This document shows positions 33,044 through 43,004 of a stretch of 64,000 nt of DNA, one piece after another. Made by a program: the position numbers and the translations under genes. This DNA is from CAMDPA01 sp963825625. GTDB taxonomy: Bacteria; Pseudomonadota; Alphaproteobacteria; Rhizobiales; Hyphomicrobiaceae. The stretch covers positions 62,001 through 126,000 of the forward strand of contig CAWGUF010000017.1 of the NCBI GenBank assembly GCA_963825625.1, given 5' to 3'. Under the pieces are notes generated by a model. That model worked only from the letters and a program-made list of their open reading frames with translations, was not told the DNA's origin and searched no databases. Positions within the stretch are counted from its first letter, which is position 1. Each line of letters starts with the position of its first letter.

Positions 33044-34138
33044 ATGATCGTCAAGCATGTGATGTCCCAGATCATTCAGCTTCATGCTGACGAGCCCCTC
33101 GCCGACGGGCCCACTGTGCCGGGTGCGAAACGCGACTTCATCGTCGTCAAGCTCGTCACCTCCGATGCCATCGACGGCATCGGGGTGACCTTCTTCGGCG
33201 GCGCCCTGACCAGAGCGCTCAAGCAGGCAGTGGACGACCTCGGCGCGCTCGTCATTGGCGAGGCCCCGCATCGCCCGGAGCGCATTGCCTCCAAGCTGCG
33301 ATCAGCTGCGGACATGGCAGGGCCAAGTGGCATCTTCATGCTGGCCTTGTCGGCCCTCGACATGGCGCTATGGGACATCAAGGGAAAATCGTTGGGCGTG
33401 TCCCTGTCCCGCTTGCTGGGTGGCCATCGTGAAACAGTGCCCGCCTATGCCTCCGGGGCGCTGATGCGCCAATTTTCGTTGTCCGGAGTCGAAACGGCCG
33501 CCGGGCGCCTGGTCGAACGGGGCTGGAATTCGATGAAGACCCAGCTTGCGCTTCCCGGCCAAACCAGCCCGGAGATCGAGGTTGATCGCATCCGGGTGAT
33601 ACGCGAGGTCATCGGCCCGCAAACGCAACTCATGTGCGACATCAACCAGCGGTGGGAGGTGCATGATGCGCTCTCGATTGGCGCACGGCTGCAAGCGCAT
33701 AACCTGCACTGGCTGGAGGACATCACCCGGGCTGACGACTATCAGGGCCTCGCTCACGTCCGCAATGGCCTCACGACCCCGATTGCGGCGGGCGAATATG
33801 TCTGGGGCATCGAGCCATTTCGTCAGTTGCTCGCGCAGGGATCCATCGACATTGCGATGATAGACCTCGTGCGCGTCGGCGGCATCACGCAGTGGATGAA
33901 GGTGGCTGGCATGGCCGAGGCATTCAATATCCCCGTCGTATCGCACCTCATTCCGGAGGTGCACGTCCATTTGATCGCCGCGGTGCCAAACGGCGAGATT
34001 GTCGAGTACATGCCCTGGACGCGTGATCTGTTCGACAATCCACCCATGCCTGAGAATAGCCAGTATGCGGTCCCAGCAGGTCCGGGCCTTGGTCTGACGT
34101 TCAAGCGTGAGATAGAGATGGGGTTCAAGCGCGGATAA
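33044..34138 (+). CDS. Mandelate racemase / muconate lactonizing enzyme-like (enolase superfamily)
   Basis: A 364-residue TIM-barrel enzyme. After the capping domain (LALSALDMALWDIKGKSLG marks its end) come the superfamily catalytic elements: SMKTQ with Lys at the first position of the KxK motif but Gln at the second, the metal ligands CDINQRW, HWLEDITR and AAGEYVWG, and an Asp/His dyad suggested by AMIDLVRVGG and SHLIPEVHVH. It abstracts a proton alpha to a carboxylate for racemisation, epimerisation or dehydration of an acid sugar or aromatic hydroxyacid. With His as the intact base, single-sided chemistry such as dehydration is plausible. GAGGAG precedes ATG 33044. Divergent from the SDR gene. 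Confidence 0.85.
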   Translation: MIVKHVMSQIIQLHADEPLADGPTVPGAKRDFIVVKLVTSDAIDGIGVTFFGGALTRALKQAVDDLGALVIGEAPHRPERIASKLRSAADMAGPSGIFMLALSALDMALWDIKGKSLGVSLSRLLGGHRETVPAYASGALMRQFSLSGVETAAGRLVERGWNSMKTQLALPGQTSPEIEVDRIRVIREVIGPQTQLMCDINQRWEVHDALSIGARLQAHNLHWLEDITRADDYQGLAHVRNGLTTPIAAGEYVWGIEPFRQLLAQGSIDIAMIDLVRVGGITQWMKVAGMAEAFNIPVVSHLIPEVHVHLIAAVPNGEIVEYMPWTRDLFDNPPMPENSQYAVPAGPGLGLTFKREIEMGFKRG

Positions 34139-34204
34139 GGGGATAAGGAGTGTTGCCGCCTGTCAGCCGCCACGGGGAGCTTGCGGCAGCCGCCTGAACG
34201 GCAA

Positions 34205-34240
34205 CCGCCCGCCGGATCGCTCCGGCGGGCGGTATCAGTT
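34205..34240 (+). terminator. Terminator between the enolase-superfamily gene and groEL
   Basis: A 12-base perfect stem (CCGCCCGCCGGA at 34205-34216 and TCCGGCGGGCGG at 34221-34232) with a TCGC loop, then TATCAGTTTT on the plus strand. It lies between two convergent genes, 67 bases after one stop and 32 before the end of groEL, and may serve both, although the U tract is better on the plus strand. Confidence 0.75.
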
Positions 34241-34271
34241 TTGTCAGGTTACGGACAAGAGCCCGGGCGGA

Positions 34272-35927
<1,656 letters not shown>

Positions 35928-36059
35928 TTTGGGGGATCCTTAGAATACGGGGAGAGCGATTAGGGTGTTGAGATTGGCGAGCAGGGGCGGGCAACGGGGC
36001 GGGCGAAGGAGGAGGCGATAGCGGCCAAGCCGGTTCGCGACGCGCCATTCGCTACGCGC

Positions 36060-36350
36060 TCACTTGTCGAGCACGCCCATGATGTCGCTCTCCTTCATGA
36101 TCAACAGCTCCTGGCCGTCGATCTTGACCTCGGTGCCGGACCACTTGCCGAACAGCACCCTGTCGCCCTTCTTGACGTCGAGCGGCACAACCTTGCCGCT
36201 TTCGTCGCGGGCGCCCGGACCAACCGCCGTGATCTCGCCCTGCTGCGGCTTCTCCGCCGCGGTGTCTGGAATGATGATGCCGCCGGCGCTCTTGGTTTCC
36301 TGCTCGACGCGCTTGACGACCACGCGGTCGTGGAGGGGACGGAATTTCAT
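36060..36350 (-). CDS. groES: Co-chaperonin GroES (Hsp10)
   Basis: A 96-residue Hsp10 with the usual landmarks: FRPLHDRVVVKRVEQETKSA, the mobile loop GGIIIPDTAAEKPQQGE that docks onto GroEL, a VGPGARDESGKVVPLDVK roof region and the C-terminal ELLIMKESDIMGVL. It caps the GroEL cavity. It is first in the operon; promoter and CIRCE lie about 60-120 bases upstream. Confidence 0.98.
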   Translation of the reverse strand: MKFRPLHDRVVVKRVEQETKSAGGIIIPDTAAEKPQQGEITAVGPGARDESGKVVPLDVKKGDRVLFGKWSGTEVKIDGQELLIMKESDIMGVLDK

Positions 36351-36405
36351 GTAGGATTGGCTCCCGGATTGGAGGAAGGGGTCGGGTGTTGTGGATAACC
36401 CGCCG

Positions 36406-36432
36406 TTAGCACTCGATCATAAGGAGTGCTAG
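36406..36432 (-). promoter_or_regulatory. CIRCE operator of groESL
   Basis: TTAGCACTC, nine bases, GAGTGCTAG: identical to the CIRCE consensus except for the final base. CIRCE binds the HrcA repressor, which releases upon heat shock. It starts about 12 bases after the -10 box, at the expected transcription start. Confidence 0.95.
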
Positions 36433-36443
36433 CAAGCTCCCGG

Positions 36444-36472
36444 GATGTAGTCTGCCCCCGAACGCCTGTCAA
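36444..36472 (-). promoter_or_regulatory. Sigma-70-type promoter of groESL
   Basis: On the minus strand a perfect -35 TTGACA (36472-36467) is followed after 17 bases by TACATC (36449-36444) as -10. The spacing and the CIRCE directly downstream fit a vegetative promoter under HrcA repression. An RpoH-type promoter is not obvious. Confidence 0.7.
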
Positions 36473-36713
36473 GACGCGAATGTCGCAACAATCGTGCCGC
36501 TCTGCTGCGGATCCGCGCCAAAGTTAAGCCGTCGGGTGTTGCTACCTGGTGTTGCTACAATGCTATCCGCCTTGCGAATGCCTTCGGGATTGTGTGGTGG
36601 CTGCTGCAACTGAACGTGCCGTGCGAGGAGCCTTGACGCCGTTGTCCGGCAAGCACGTCGGCGCGACCTGACGTTGTTCGCTCGTGCTTGCCACGATCTG
36701 AGGCCTGCCTGCT
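36473..36713. other. Remaining intergenic DNA between groES and the SLOG-like gene
   Basis: The full gap between the two divergent genes runs 36351-36713. Beyond the groESL leader, CIRCE and promoter, the remaining 241 bases hold no gene that I can support. The translation signal for the SLOG-like gene is limited to GAGG 11 bases before its ATG, and no clear promoter was recognised. Confidence 0.4.
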
Positions 36714-37292
36714 ATGAAATACGACCTCTCGATCATCTTCACCGGCCACATGGTTGATCTGCCGGGGCGATTGCAGCGGCGGTTTCCGCAATCGATGGCA
36801 TCGGTCGTCGCAACGGAAATCACGCAGGCGGTCGAACGGGCGCGTGGCACCGTGCGCGGACCGGTTCTTGGCCTCTCGAGCGCCGCACGCGGTGGAGACA
36901 TCTTGTTCCAGGAAGCGTGCCGCTTGCACGGCATCGAGACCCGAGTGGTTCTGCCTTGTGCTGCGGAAGAATTCGTGGAGAGCTCCGTTGACGGCGTGCC
37001 TGACAGCGATTGGGTCGACCGCTTCCGGGCGGTCTGGCATGCGGCCGGCGCCACAGGGCGCACGGTGCTGAGCGGACAACTCGAGGAAGCTGCCTACGAG
37101 CGCTGCAATGAGGCGCTGCTTTCGGCCGCGCTCGAGACGGGCCGCAGCGCCATGCTTCTGGCATTCTGGAACGGCCAGCAGGGCGACGCCCCCGGCGGCA
37201 CGGCCACATTCGTGCAACGCGTGCGCAGCGCCGGCGGAGCAGTCGAGATCATCGATGCCGATCGCCTGCTGAGAGGGCATGCCGCGCTTTAG
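36714..37292 (+). CDS. SLOG-like Rossmann-fold protein
   Basis: A 192-residue soluble protein. The start LSIIFTGHMVDLPGR, the following basic RFP, the Gly-rich GLSSAARGGDILFQEACRLHG and the TRVVLPCAAEEFVESSV segment fit the SLOG (SMF/DprA-LOG-like) superfamily, whose members bind nucleotides or ligands. I have seen this GHMxDxPGR plus SAAxGGDILF pattern as an N-terminal domain of larger regulatory or stress proteins; here it stands alone, and the final third (FVQRVRSAGGAVEIID) completes the Rossmann-like sheet. SLOG domains often act as sensors in nucleotide-based conflict systems, but no effector gene adjoins. Function unknown. Confidence 0.6.
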   Translation: MKYDLSIIFTGHMVDLPGRLQRRFPQSMASVVATEITQAVERARGTVRGPVLGLSSAARGGDILFQEACRLHGIETRVVLPCAAEEFVESSVDGVPDSDWVDRFRAVWHAAGATGRTVLSGQLEEAAYERCNEALLSAALETGRSAMLLAFWNGQQGDAPGGTATFVQRVRSAGGAVEIIDADRLLRGHAAL

Positions 37293-37344
37293 CCCATCTT
37301 ATTCACGAGGCAAGCTGATGCGACCCGGCGGTTGCAAATCGAGG

Positions 37345-38664
37345 CTATTTCCAAAGGCCCGGAAGCCACAGAACTGTCCAGGGCAGGAATACGATAATCA
37401 GCGTCCGCACGATGTCGCTCAGGACGAACGGCATCACTCCTTTGTAGGCTTCCCCGATCGACACATCCCGCGCCATGGCCTGGATTACGAACAGGTTCAG
37501 CCCGAACGGCGGGGTGATCATCCCGATCTCCACCACCATCAGCGCCAGAATGCCGAACCAGACCGCGACCTGGTCAGGCGAAAGCCCCAGGTTCAGCGAC
37601 ATCACGATGGGCACGAACACCGGCACCGTGAGCAGCACCATCGCCATCGATTCCATCACGCAGCCGAGCAGCAGATACACGCCGAGTATCGTGAACAGCA
37701 CGACATAAGGATGGGCATCGAGCCGCTCCACCATCCGCGAGAGCTCGACCGGCATCTGTGTCAAGGCGAGAAATGCATTGAACAGTTCTGCTCCGAGCAG
37801 GATGAGAAAGATCAGGGCGGTGGTCTCGGCTGTCTCCAGCAGGCTTTGTTTGAGCCCCTGCCATCTCATGCCGCCGACTGTAATGGCGATCAGGCCCACC
37901 GCTGCCGCCCCGATTGCCGCCCCTTCCGTCGGCGAGAACCAGCCCAAATAGATGCCGGCGATAACCAGTACGAAAACGAAAGCGACGGGCCAGATATCCA
38001 GGAGACTGGCGAAGCGCTCTCGCCAGCTGGCCCTGGGTCCCGCCGGACCCGCCTTTGGCGCAATCCGGACATAGATCGCCACCACCAGCATATAGCCGAG
38101 CATGGCAATCAGGCCGGGCACGACCGCGCCAAGGAACAGGTGCCCGATCGATTGCTCCGTATAAACAGCATATATCACAAGCACGACGGACGGCGGTATC
38201 AGGATGCCGAGCGTTCCGCCTGCGGCCAGCGTCCCTGTCGCGAGTGCCGTGGAATAGCCGTAGCGCCGCATCTCAGGCAGTGCGACCTGGCTCATCGTTG
38301 CAGCCGTGGCGAGCGACGAGCCGCAGATTGCGCCGAACATCGCGCAGCCGCCGACGGTAGAGATTGCCAGACCGCCCGGCCAATGGCCGAGCCAGGCGCG
38401 AGTGGCGCGGAATAGCGCAGTATTCAGTCCCGCCTTGGTGGCGAAGTGGCCCATCAGCAGGAACAAGGGCACGACGGAGAGGTTGTAGTTTGAGAAGCGA
38501 CCGTAGGTTATTGTCTTCAAGTTGTTGAGCAGCGGCTCCAGACCAGTAATCTGCGCAAAGCCAATGCCACCGATCAGCAGCATGGCGAGGCCGACCGGCA
38601 CGCGCAGCATGATGAGACCGATGGTGGCGAAGAAGTAGACCAGTCCGAGCGTGAAATTGTCCAT
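37345..38664 (-). CDS. dctM: TRAP transporter large permease (DctM)
   Basis: A 439-residue membrane protein with about 12 segments, the channel subunit of a tripartite ATP-independent periplasmic (TRAP) transporter that uses the sodium gradient to import organic acids. Family motifs include RVPVGLAMLLIGGIGFA, VPLFLLMGHFATKAGL, GGCAMFGAICGSSLATAATM, GTLGILIPPSVVLVIYA and EIGMITPPFGLNLFVI. It is the last gene of a four-gene unit (two DctP paralogues, DctQ, DctM), 70 bases after dctQ. Confidence 0.95.
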   Translation of the reverse strand: MDNFTLGLVYFFATIGLIMLRVPVGLAMLLIGGIGFAQITGLEPLLNNLKTITYGRFSNYNLSVVPLFLLMGHFATKAGLNTALFRATRAWLGHWPGGLAISTVGGCAMFGAICGSSLATAATMSQVALPEMRRYGYSTALATGTLAAGGTLGILIPPSVVLVIYAVYTEQSIGHLFLGAVVPGLIAMLGYMLVVAIYVRIAPKAGPAGPRASWRERFASLLDIWPVAFVFVLVIAGIYLGWFSPTEGAAIGAAAVGLIAITVGGMRWQGLKQSLLETAETTALIFLILLGAELFNAFLALTQMPVELSRMVERLDAHPYVVLFTILGVYLLLGCVMESMAMVLLTVPVFVPIVMSLNLGLSPDQVAVWFGILALMVVEIGMITPPFGLNLFVIQAMARDVSIGEAYKGVMPFVLSDIVRTLIIVFLPWTVLWLPGLWK

Positions 38665-38734
38665 ATTGGCGGTGGTGCCGGTTTAGCTGCCGCGATGAGT
38701 TCTGCCGAACGGCGGACCGGCGGCAGCGCTTGGT

Positions 38735-39274
38735 TTATGCATTTCCGGAGTTGTAGATGGGCGGAATTCCCATCAGGCGCGCGACGGAAGTGTAGAGACA
38801 CGCAGCCGCCCATACGAGACAGGACACGAACGCGGCGGCATACCCCCACCACCCAGGTATCTGGAGGAACATCGAGAAATCGCCGTGTCCGAATGTGTCG
38901 ATCCCGCCGAGCGCCAATCGCCAGGTGAGGATGATGACAACAATTGCGAACACGAGATTGCTGATGGCGTCGATGCCGTCACGCAACCGCTTCGGCAGCG
39001 GCTTCGTGAAGAAATCGACGATGACATTCGAGCCGCGCATCTGGCAGTAGGCCAGAAACGAGAAAATCGAGAAGGCGACGCCGACTTCCACGATTTCCGA
39101 ATCGCCCAGCAGCGGCATGTTGAGTGCGGTTCGGCCGATGACGCTGAGCACCGTGAGCACAGTGACCAGCAGCAGCACCAGCCCGCCGATCAGCGCCAGC
39201 ATCTCGCTCAGCCACATGATGGCATGCCCGAGCGGGCGAGGCGCATGACCGATGGACGTTGCTTCACTCGACAT
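38735..39274 (-). CDS. dctQ: TRAP transporter small permease (DctQ)
   Basis: A 179-residue protein with four transmembrane segments (about 20-45, 57-78, 98-122, 140-163). The stretch LLLVTVLTVLSVIGRTALN followed by GDSEIVEVGVAFSIFSFLAY and the MRGSNVIVDFF motif are diagnostic of DctQ, which forms the scaffold of the membrane complex with DctM. Its start lies six bases after the stop of the upstream solute-binding gene, so the two are tightly coupled. Confidence 0.93.
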   Translation of the reverse strand: MSSEATSIGHAPRPLGHAIMWLSEMLALIGGLVLLLVTVLTVLSVIGRTALNMPLLGDSEIVEVGVAFSIFSFLAYCQMRGSNVIVDFFTKPLPKRLRDGIDAISNLVFAIVVIILTWRLALGGIDTFGHGDFSMFLQIPGWWGYAAAFVSCLVWAAACLYTSVARLMGIPPIYNSGNA

Positions 39275-39280
39275 CAGGCT

Positions 39281-40333
39281 TTAGCCGCCGTGCTTCTTGA
39301 TTAGCGCCAGCATGTCGTCGAACATCTTCTGCCCCGGCAGGCCTTTCTTGTTCATTTCGCCGATCCAGGTCTGGTGTGCCTTCTTTGCCGCCTCGCGCCA
39401 GCGCACCCCCTCCTTGGCATCGAGGCGAATGATCTCTTTGCCCTTCTTGATAGCGGCTTGCCGTGCGCCCTCCGCTGCGTCGTCCCAGGCCTTGCCGTAG
39501 CTTTGGCCAAATTTTGGACCGATGTTCTTATCGATCACCGCCTTATGAGCAGCCGAGAGCTTGTCGTAGCTCTTCTGGTTCATCACAGTCAGCAGCATCG
39601 AGGTATAGACGGGCGTTTCCGTGTAATACTGCGCGACGTCCTGCAGCTTGAACGGAATCGTGATCACCCATGGCATCATCATGCCCTGGACCTGGCCCCG
39701 CGACATCGCCTCGTAGACCGCCGGCAACGGCATCTGCACCGGCACGCCGCCAAGCGCCTGCACCGCGACGCCGATGTAACGCGAGGCGACGCGAATCTTG
39801 AGGCCCTTCATGTCCTCCAGTTTGCGCACTGGTTTCTTGGATGTCTGCACGAAGCCGGTGTCGATGCCGCTCAGTGAGATGAGCTTCAAGCCCTTCAACT
39901 CGCCCATCGCGTACTTCTGCACGAACTCCCAACCAGCCAGCGACATTGCCGCCCCGCCGCCGCCGATGTCCTTGGTGCCGATGTACGGTAGCTCCAGCCC
40001 TTCCATGATCGTGAACCGCCCAGCGTGATAGCCGGGCAGCGTGTAGACCATATCAACCACACCGTTCACCGCCTGATCGAGCAGATCGCTTGGCTTTCCG
40101 CCCAGCTGCATGCCGGGGAAGATCTGGATTTCCAGGCTACCCCCGAAGTCCTTCTTCACGTTCTCGGCGATGCTGTTGATGATCACCCGGCTTTCGATCG
40201 CACGCGGTGAGCTGAAATGGTGTAGCCTGAGAGTGACTTTATCGGCTGCGAACGAGGGCACTGCGGCCAGCGCCGTGCCCGCCACCATTGCACAAGCCAT
40301 ACCACGCACGAGCGTGCGAACTTGCCTCATCAT
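39281..40333 (-). CDS. dctP: TRAP solute-binding protein (DctP), paralogue 2
   Basis: A 350-residue periplasmic receptor with a signal peptide (residues 1-31, ending PSFAA). The mature protein starts DKVTLRLHHFSSPRAIESR and has KPVRKLEDMKGLKIRVASR, the TRAP receptor signature with the conserved Arg that binds a substrate carboxylate, and PFKLQDVAQYYTETPVYTS. GGGAGG precedes two consecutive ATG codons at 40333 and 40330. It is closely similar to the upstream gene over the full length, so the two arose by tandem duplication. Substrate unknown. Confidence 0.93.
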   Translation of the reverse strand: MMRQVRTLVRGMACAMVAGTALAAVPSFAADKVTLRLHHFSSPRAIESRVIINSIAENVKKDFGGSLEIQIFPGMQLGGKPSDLLDQAVNGVVDMVYTLPGYHAGRFTIMEGLELPYIGTKDIGGGGAAMSLAGWEFVQKYAMGELKGLKLISLSGIDTGFVQTSKKPVRKLEDMKGLKIRVASRYIGVAVQALGGVPVQMPLPAVYEAMSRGQVQGMMMPWVITIPFKLQDVAQYYTETPVYTSMLLTVMNQKSYDKLSAAHKAVIDKNIGPKFGQSYGKAWDDAAEGARQAAIKKGKEIIRLDAKEGVRWREAAKKAHQTWIGEMNKKGLPGQKMFDDMLALIKKHGG

Positions 40334-40491
40334 AACCTCCCTGACGCCTGTTGCGGCATCTTTCGCGCCGACTGCCGGTTGCTGGGCCTGCCGTCTCGTT
40401 CGACCCAATGAGCTGAAGTTTCACCTTGCGGCAGGCGGTTGTCAAATGTGTGTTTCTAGCTACCGCACTGGCTGCCGGCCAATGCTTGGCC

Positions 40492-41541
40492 TCACGCGCC
40501 GTGCTTTTTGACGATCGCCTGCAGATCCTCGAACATCGTCTTTCCCGGCAGTCCTTTGCCATCCATCTCCGAGATCCATCGCTCGTGCGCCTTTTGGGCG
40601 GCCGCGCGCCAGCGCGCCTCTTCCTGGGTGTCGAGACGAATGATCTCCTTGCCCTTTTTGATCGCAGCTTGCCGCGCGCCCTCCGCCGCATCGTCCCACG
40701 CCTTGCCGTAGGACCTTGCGATTTTCGGCCCGATGTTCTTGTCGATCACGGCCTTATGGGCGGGCGATAGCTTGTTGTAGCTGTTCTCGTTCATCACGAC
40801 GAGTAGCATCGAGGTGTAGGCAGGAAGCTCGGTATAGTATTGGGTTACGTCCTGTAGCTTGAACGGAATGGTGATGACCCACGTCATCATCATGCCTTGT
40901 ACCTGTCCGCGCGCCATGGCCTCGTACACTGCGGGCAGCGGCATCTGCACCGGCACGCCGCCGAACGCCTGCACAGCGATGCCGATGTAGCGGGAGGCCA
41001 CGCGAATCTTGAGGCCCTTCATGTCCTCCATCTTACGGACCGGTTTCTTCGCCGTTTGGATGAAGCCCGGGTCGATGGCGTTCAGTGAAATGAGCTTGAG
41101 GCCCTTGAATTCGCGCATGCCGTACTTCTGTATGAATTCCCACGCTGCCTCCGACATGGCCGCGGCGCCGCTGCCCACCTGCTTGGTGCCGATGAATGGC
41201 AGCTCCAGCCCTTCCAGTATCGTGAACCGGCCGCTGTGATAGCCCGGCAGCGTGTAGATCATGTCGACGACACCGTTCAGGGCCTGGTCGATCAGATCTG
41301 TCGGTTTGCCGCCGAGTTGCATGCCTGGAAAAATCTGCAGCTCCAGCGAGCCGCCCGAGTCGCGCTTCAAGGCCTCGGCCAGCGCATTCATGATCACGAT
41401 GCTTTCGATCGAGCGCGGAGAGCTGAAATGATGCAGCCGGAGAGTGACTTTGTCGGCTGCCAACGCTGGTGGCGCGCCTGTACCGAGCCAGATCGATAAG
41501 GCGCACACCAAACCGCAAAACAGGCTGCGTAGTCGAGTCAT
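40492..41541 (-). CDS. dctP: TRAP solute-binding protein (DctP), paralogue 1
   Basis: A 349-residue periplasmic receptor with its own signal peptide (1-28, ending PPALA). The mature start DKVTLRLHHFSSPRSIES and KPVRKMEDMKGLKIRVASR match the neighbouring paralogue almost word for word, including PGMQLGGKPTDLIDQALNGV. It is the first gene of the unit and is separated from the next by 158 bases, so the second receptor may have its own ribosome site or promoter. Two receptors feeding one permease would widen substrate range. It is divergent from a polysaccharide deacetylase gene. Confidence 0.93.
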   Translation of the reverse strand: MTRLRSLFCGLVCALSIWLGTGAPPALAADKVTLRLHHFSSPRSIESIVIMNALAEALKRDSGGSLELQIFPGMQLGGKPTDLIDQALNGVVDMIYTLPGYHSGRFTILEGLELPFIGTKQVGSGAAAMSEAAWEFIQKYGMREFKGLKLISLNAIDPGFIQTAKKPVRKMEDMKGLKIRVASRYIGIAVQAFGGVPVQMPLPAVYEAMARGQVQGMMMTWVITIPFKLQDVTQYYTELPAYTSMLLVVMNENSYNKLSPAHKAVIDKNIGPKIARSYGKAWDDAAEGARQAAIKKGKEIIRLDTQEEARWRAAAQKAHERWISEMDGKGLPGKTMFEDLQAIVKKHGA

Positions 41542-41763
41542 GACCTTGTCTCCCTGCGCCCGCGAACGCGCGACCTCGGTGGATTCCCGCAGTCTAACCA
41601 CAGCCGCATTCCCGCGACGTGCAATGAAACGCGATTTTGCCTGCATCGGACCCTGAGTCAATCGCTCCCCGGCATCGCCAGCCTGGCCACCATTCCCGGC
41701 GATTGACAGAGCAGCGCCATCCGGCCCCATACTGCCTGGATTTCATGCCAACGGGAGACAGAC

Positions 41764-42672
41764 ATGCACTACAAATGGTCGCCGCTGCCCAGCCGGAAGC
41801 CGCTCAGATGGCCTAACGGCAAGCGTCTCGCTGTCATCCTGACGATCAATCTCGAGTACTGGGAGATGATCAAGGATACCAAGGAGGCGCACTATGCTGG
41901 CGGCCCGCCGATCATTCTCGATCCGGTCCCCGCCAACGTTGCCGACTTCCCCAACTTCTCCTGGCGCGAATATGGCCAGCGCTCGGGCGTCTGGCGTTGT
42001 TTCGATGTCTTCCGCAAGGCCGGCGTCCAGGCCACAGCCACGATGAATGCGCTGACCGCCCTGAAGCGGCCCGAGATCATCGAGACCGCAAAGTCGCTCG
42101 GGTTTGAGCTTGTTGCGCACGGCTATGAGCAGGGCGAGCTGCTGCACAAGCTGAGCCCCGATATGGAGGCGCAAAGAAAGCTCATCCGCGAGGTTCTGGC
42201 CGTCTACGAGAAGGCGGTCGGCAAGAAGGCGAGGGGCTGGCTGTCGTCATCGCTGCGCGGCACGCCGGAGGCCATCGACATTTGCGCCGAGGAAGGTCTC
42301 ATCTATTACTGCGACCTCATGAACGACGACCAACCCTACCTGATCGAGACCCCGGCCGGCCCCATCGTTTCGGTGCCATACGTCATCGAGATCAACGATT
42401 TCTCGTTGTTCTCGCGTCGCGGCCTCACCACCAGCCAGGGCCTGGAGGAGATCAAGGAGCAGTTCGACGTTCTGTATGAGGAAAGCTGCGCCACCGGCAA
42501 GATCATGAACCTGGGTGTGCATCCGCACGTCATCGGTCAGCCTTTCCGCATTCGCGCGCTGCGTGAGTTCATCGACTATGCCAAGAGCTTCGACGACGTC
42601 TGGTTTGCGACCCGCGAGGAAATCGCCGAGTGGTATCTGAAGAACCACGAAAGCCACATCCCGACGACGTAG
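41764..42672 (+). CDS. Polysaccharide deacetylase-family protein (PuuE/allantoinase-like)
   Basis: A 302-residue NodB-homology protein without signal peptide. It starts with the family N terminus of cytoplasmic members (KRLAVILTINLEYWE), has FRKAGVQATATMNALTALK, ELVAHGYEQGELLHKLSPD and a C-terminal MNLGVHPHVIGQPFRI. These resemble PuuE-type allantoinase and related amidohydrolases more than cell-wall deacetylases, and the canonical first Asp pair is not present, so metal ligation differs. It is divergent from the TRAP operon by 222 bases, suggesting it processes the imported compound. GGGAG stands seven bases before the ATG. Confidence 0.8.
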   Translation: MHYKWSPLPSRKPLRWPNGKRLAVILTINLEYWEMIKDTKEAHYAGGPPIILDPVPANVADFPNFSWREYGQRSGVWRCFDVFRKAGVQATATMNALTALKRPEIIETAKSLGFELVAHGYEQGELLHKLSPDMEAQRKLIREVLAVYEKAVGKKARGWLSSSLRGTPEAIDICAEEGLIYYCDLMNDDQPYLIETPAGPIVSVPYVIEINDFSLFSRRGLTTSQGLEEIKEQFDVLYEESCATGKIMNLGVHPHVIGQPFRIRALREFIDYAKSFDDVWFATREEIAEWYLKNHESHIPTT

Positions 42673-43004
42673 CAGGATTATGCGCCATGTTGGGGTACGG
42701 CATGAGGTGGGTTGACTTTGCCTGGCCGTGTGCCGGCATGCCACGCAGGCCGATGCTGGACTGCCTGCATGCAGTCCAGCATCGGTGCGGCCTTCACCCC
42801 TGGGTCGCTCCGGCCCGCAACGGTGTTGTACGGGGTCCCGTTAATCGGCGTTGAACGCAGCCCCAGAGTTGCAAACAATTTTAGCTAAATTTTTGTTCGT
42901 GTTGTTAGAAAAGATCTGCATTCGGATCGTATTGTCATTTCGATGTCGCACTGAAACAAGTGTCACCCCAATCGGTCATGCAGCTTCTCTTCTGTAGGGA
43001 GGCA
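42673..43004. other. Intergenic region with a 14-base-pair hairpin
   Basis: No gene is visible. CGATGCTGGACTGC (42751-42764) and GCAGTCCAGCATCG (42771-42784) form a perfect 14-base stem with a six-base loop, about 80 bases after the deacetylase stop. No T run follows, so it is not a classical terminator. The right part (42880-42950) is AT-rich and probably holds the promoter of the next gene. Confidence 0.6.

Noticed and set aside
37279..38415. Plus-strand open frame opposite dctM
   Set aside because: The dctM gene has full TRAP permease motifs and operon context; the opposite frame is His/Arg-rich shadow sequence.
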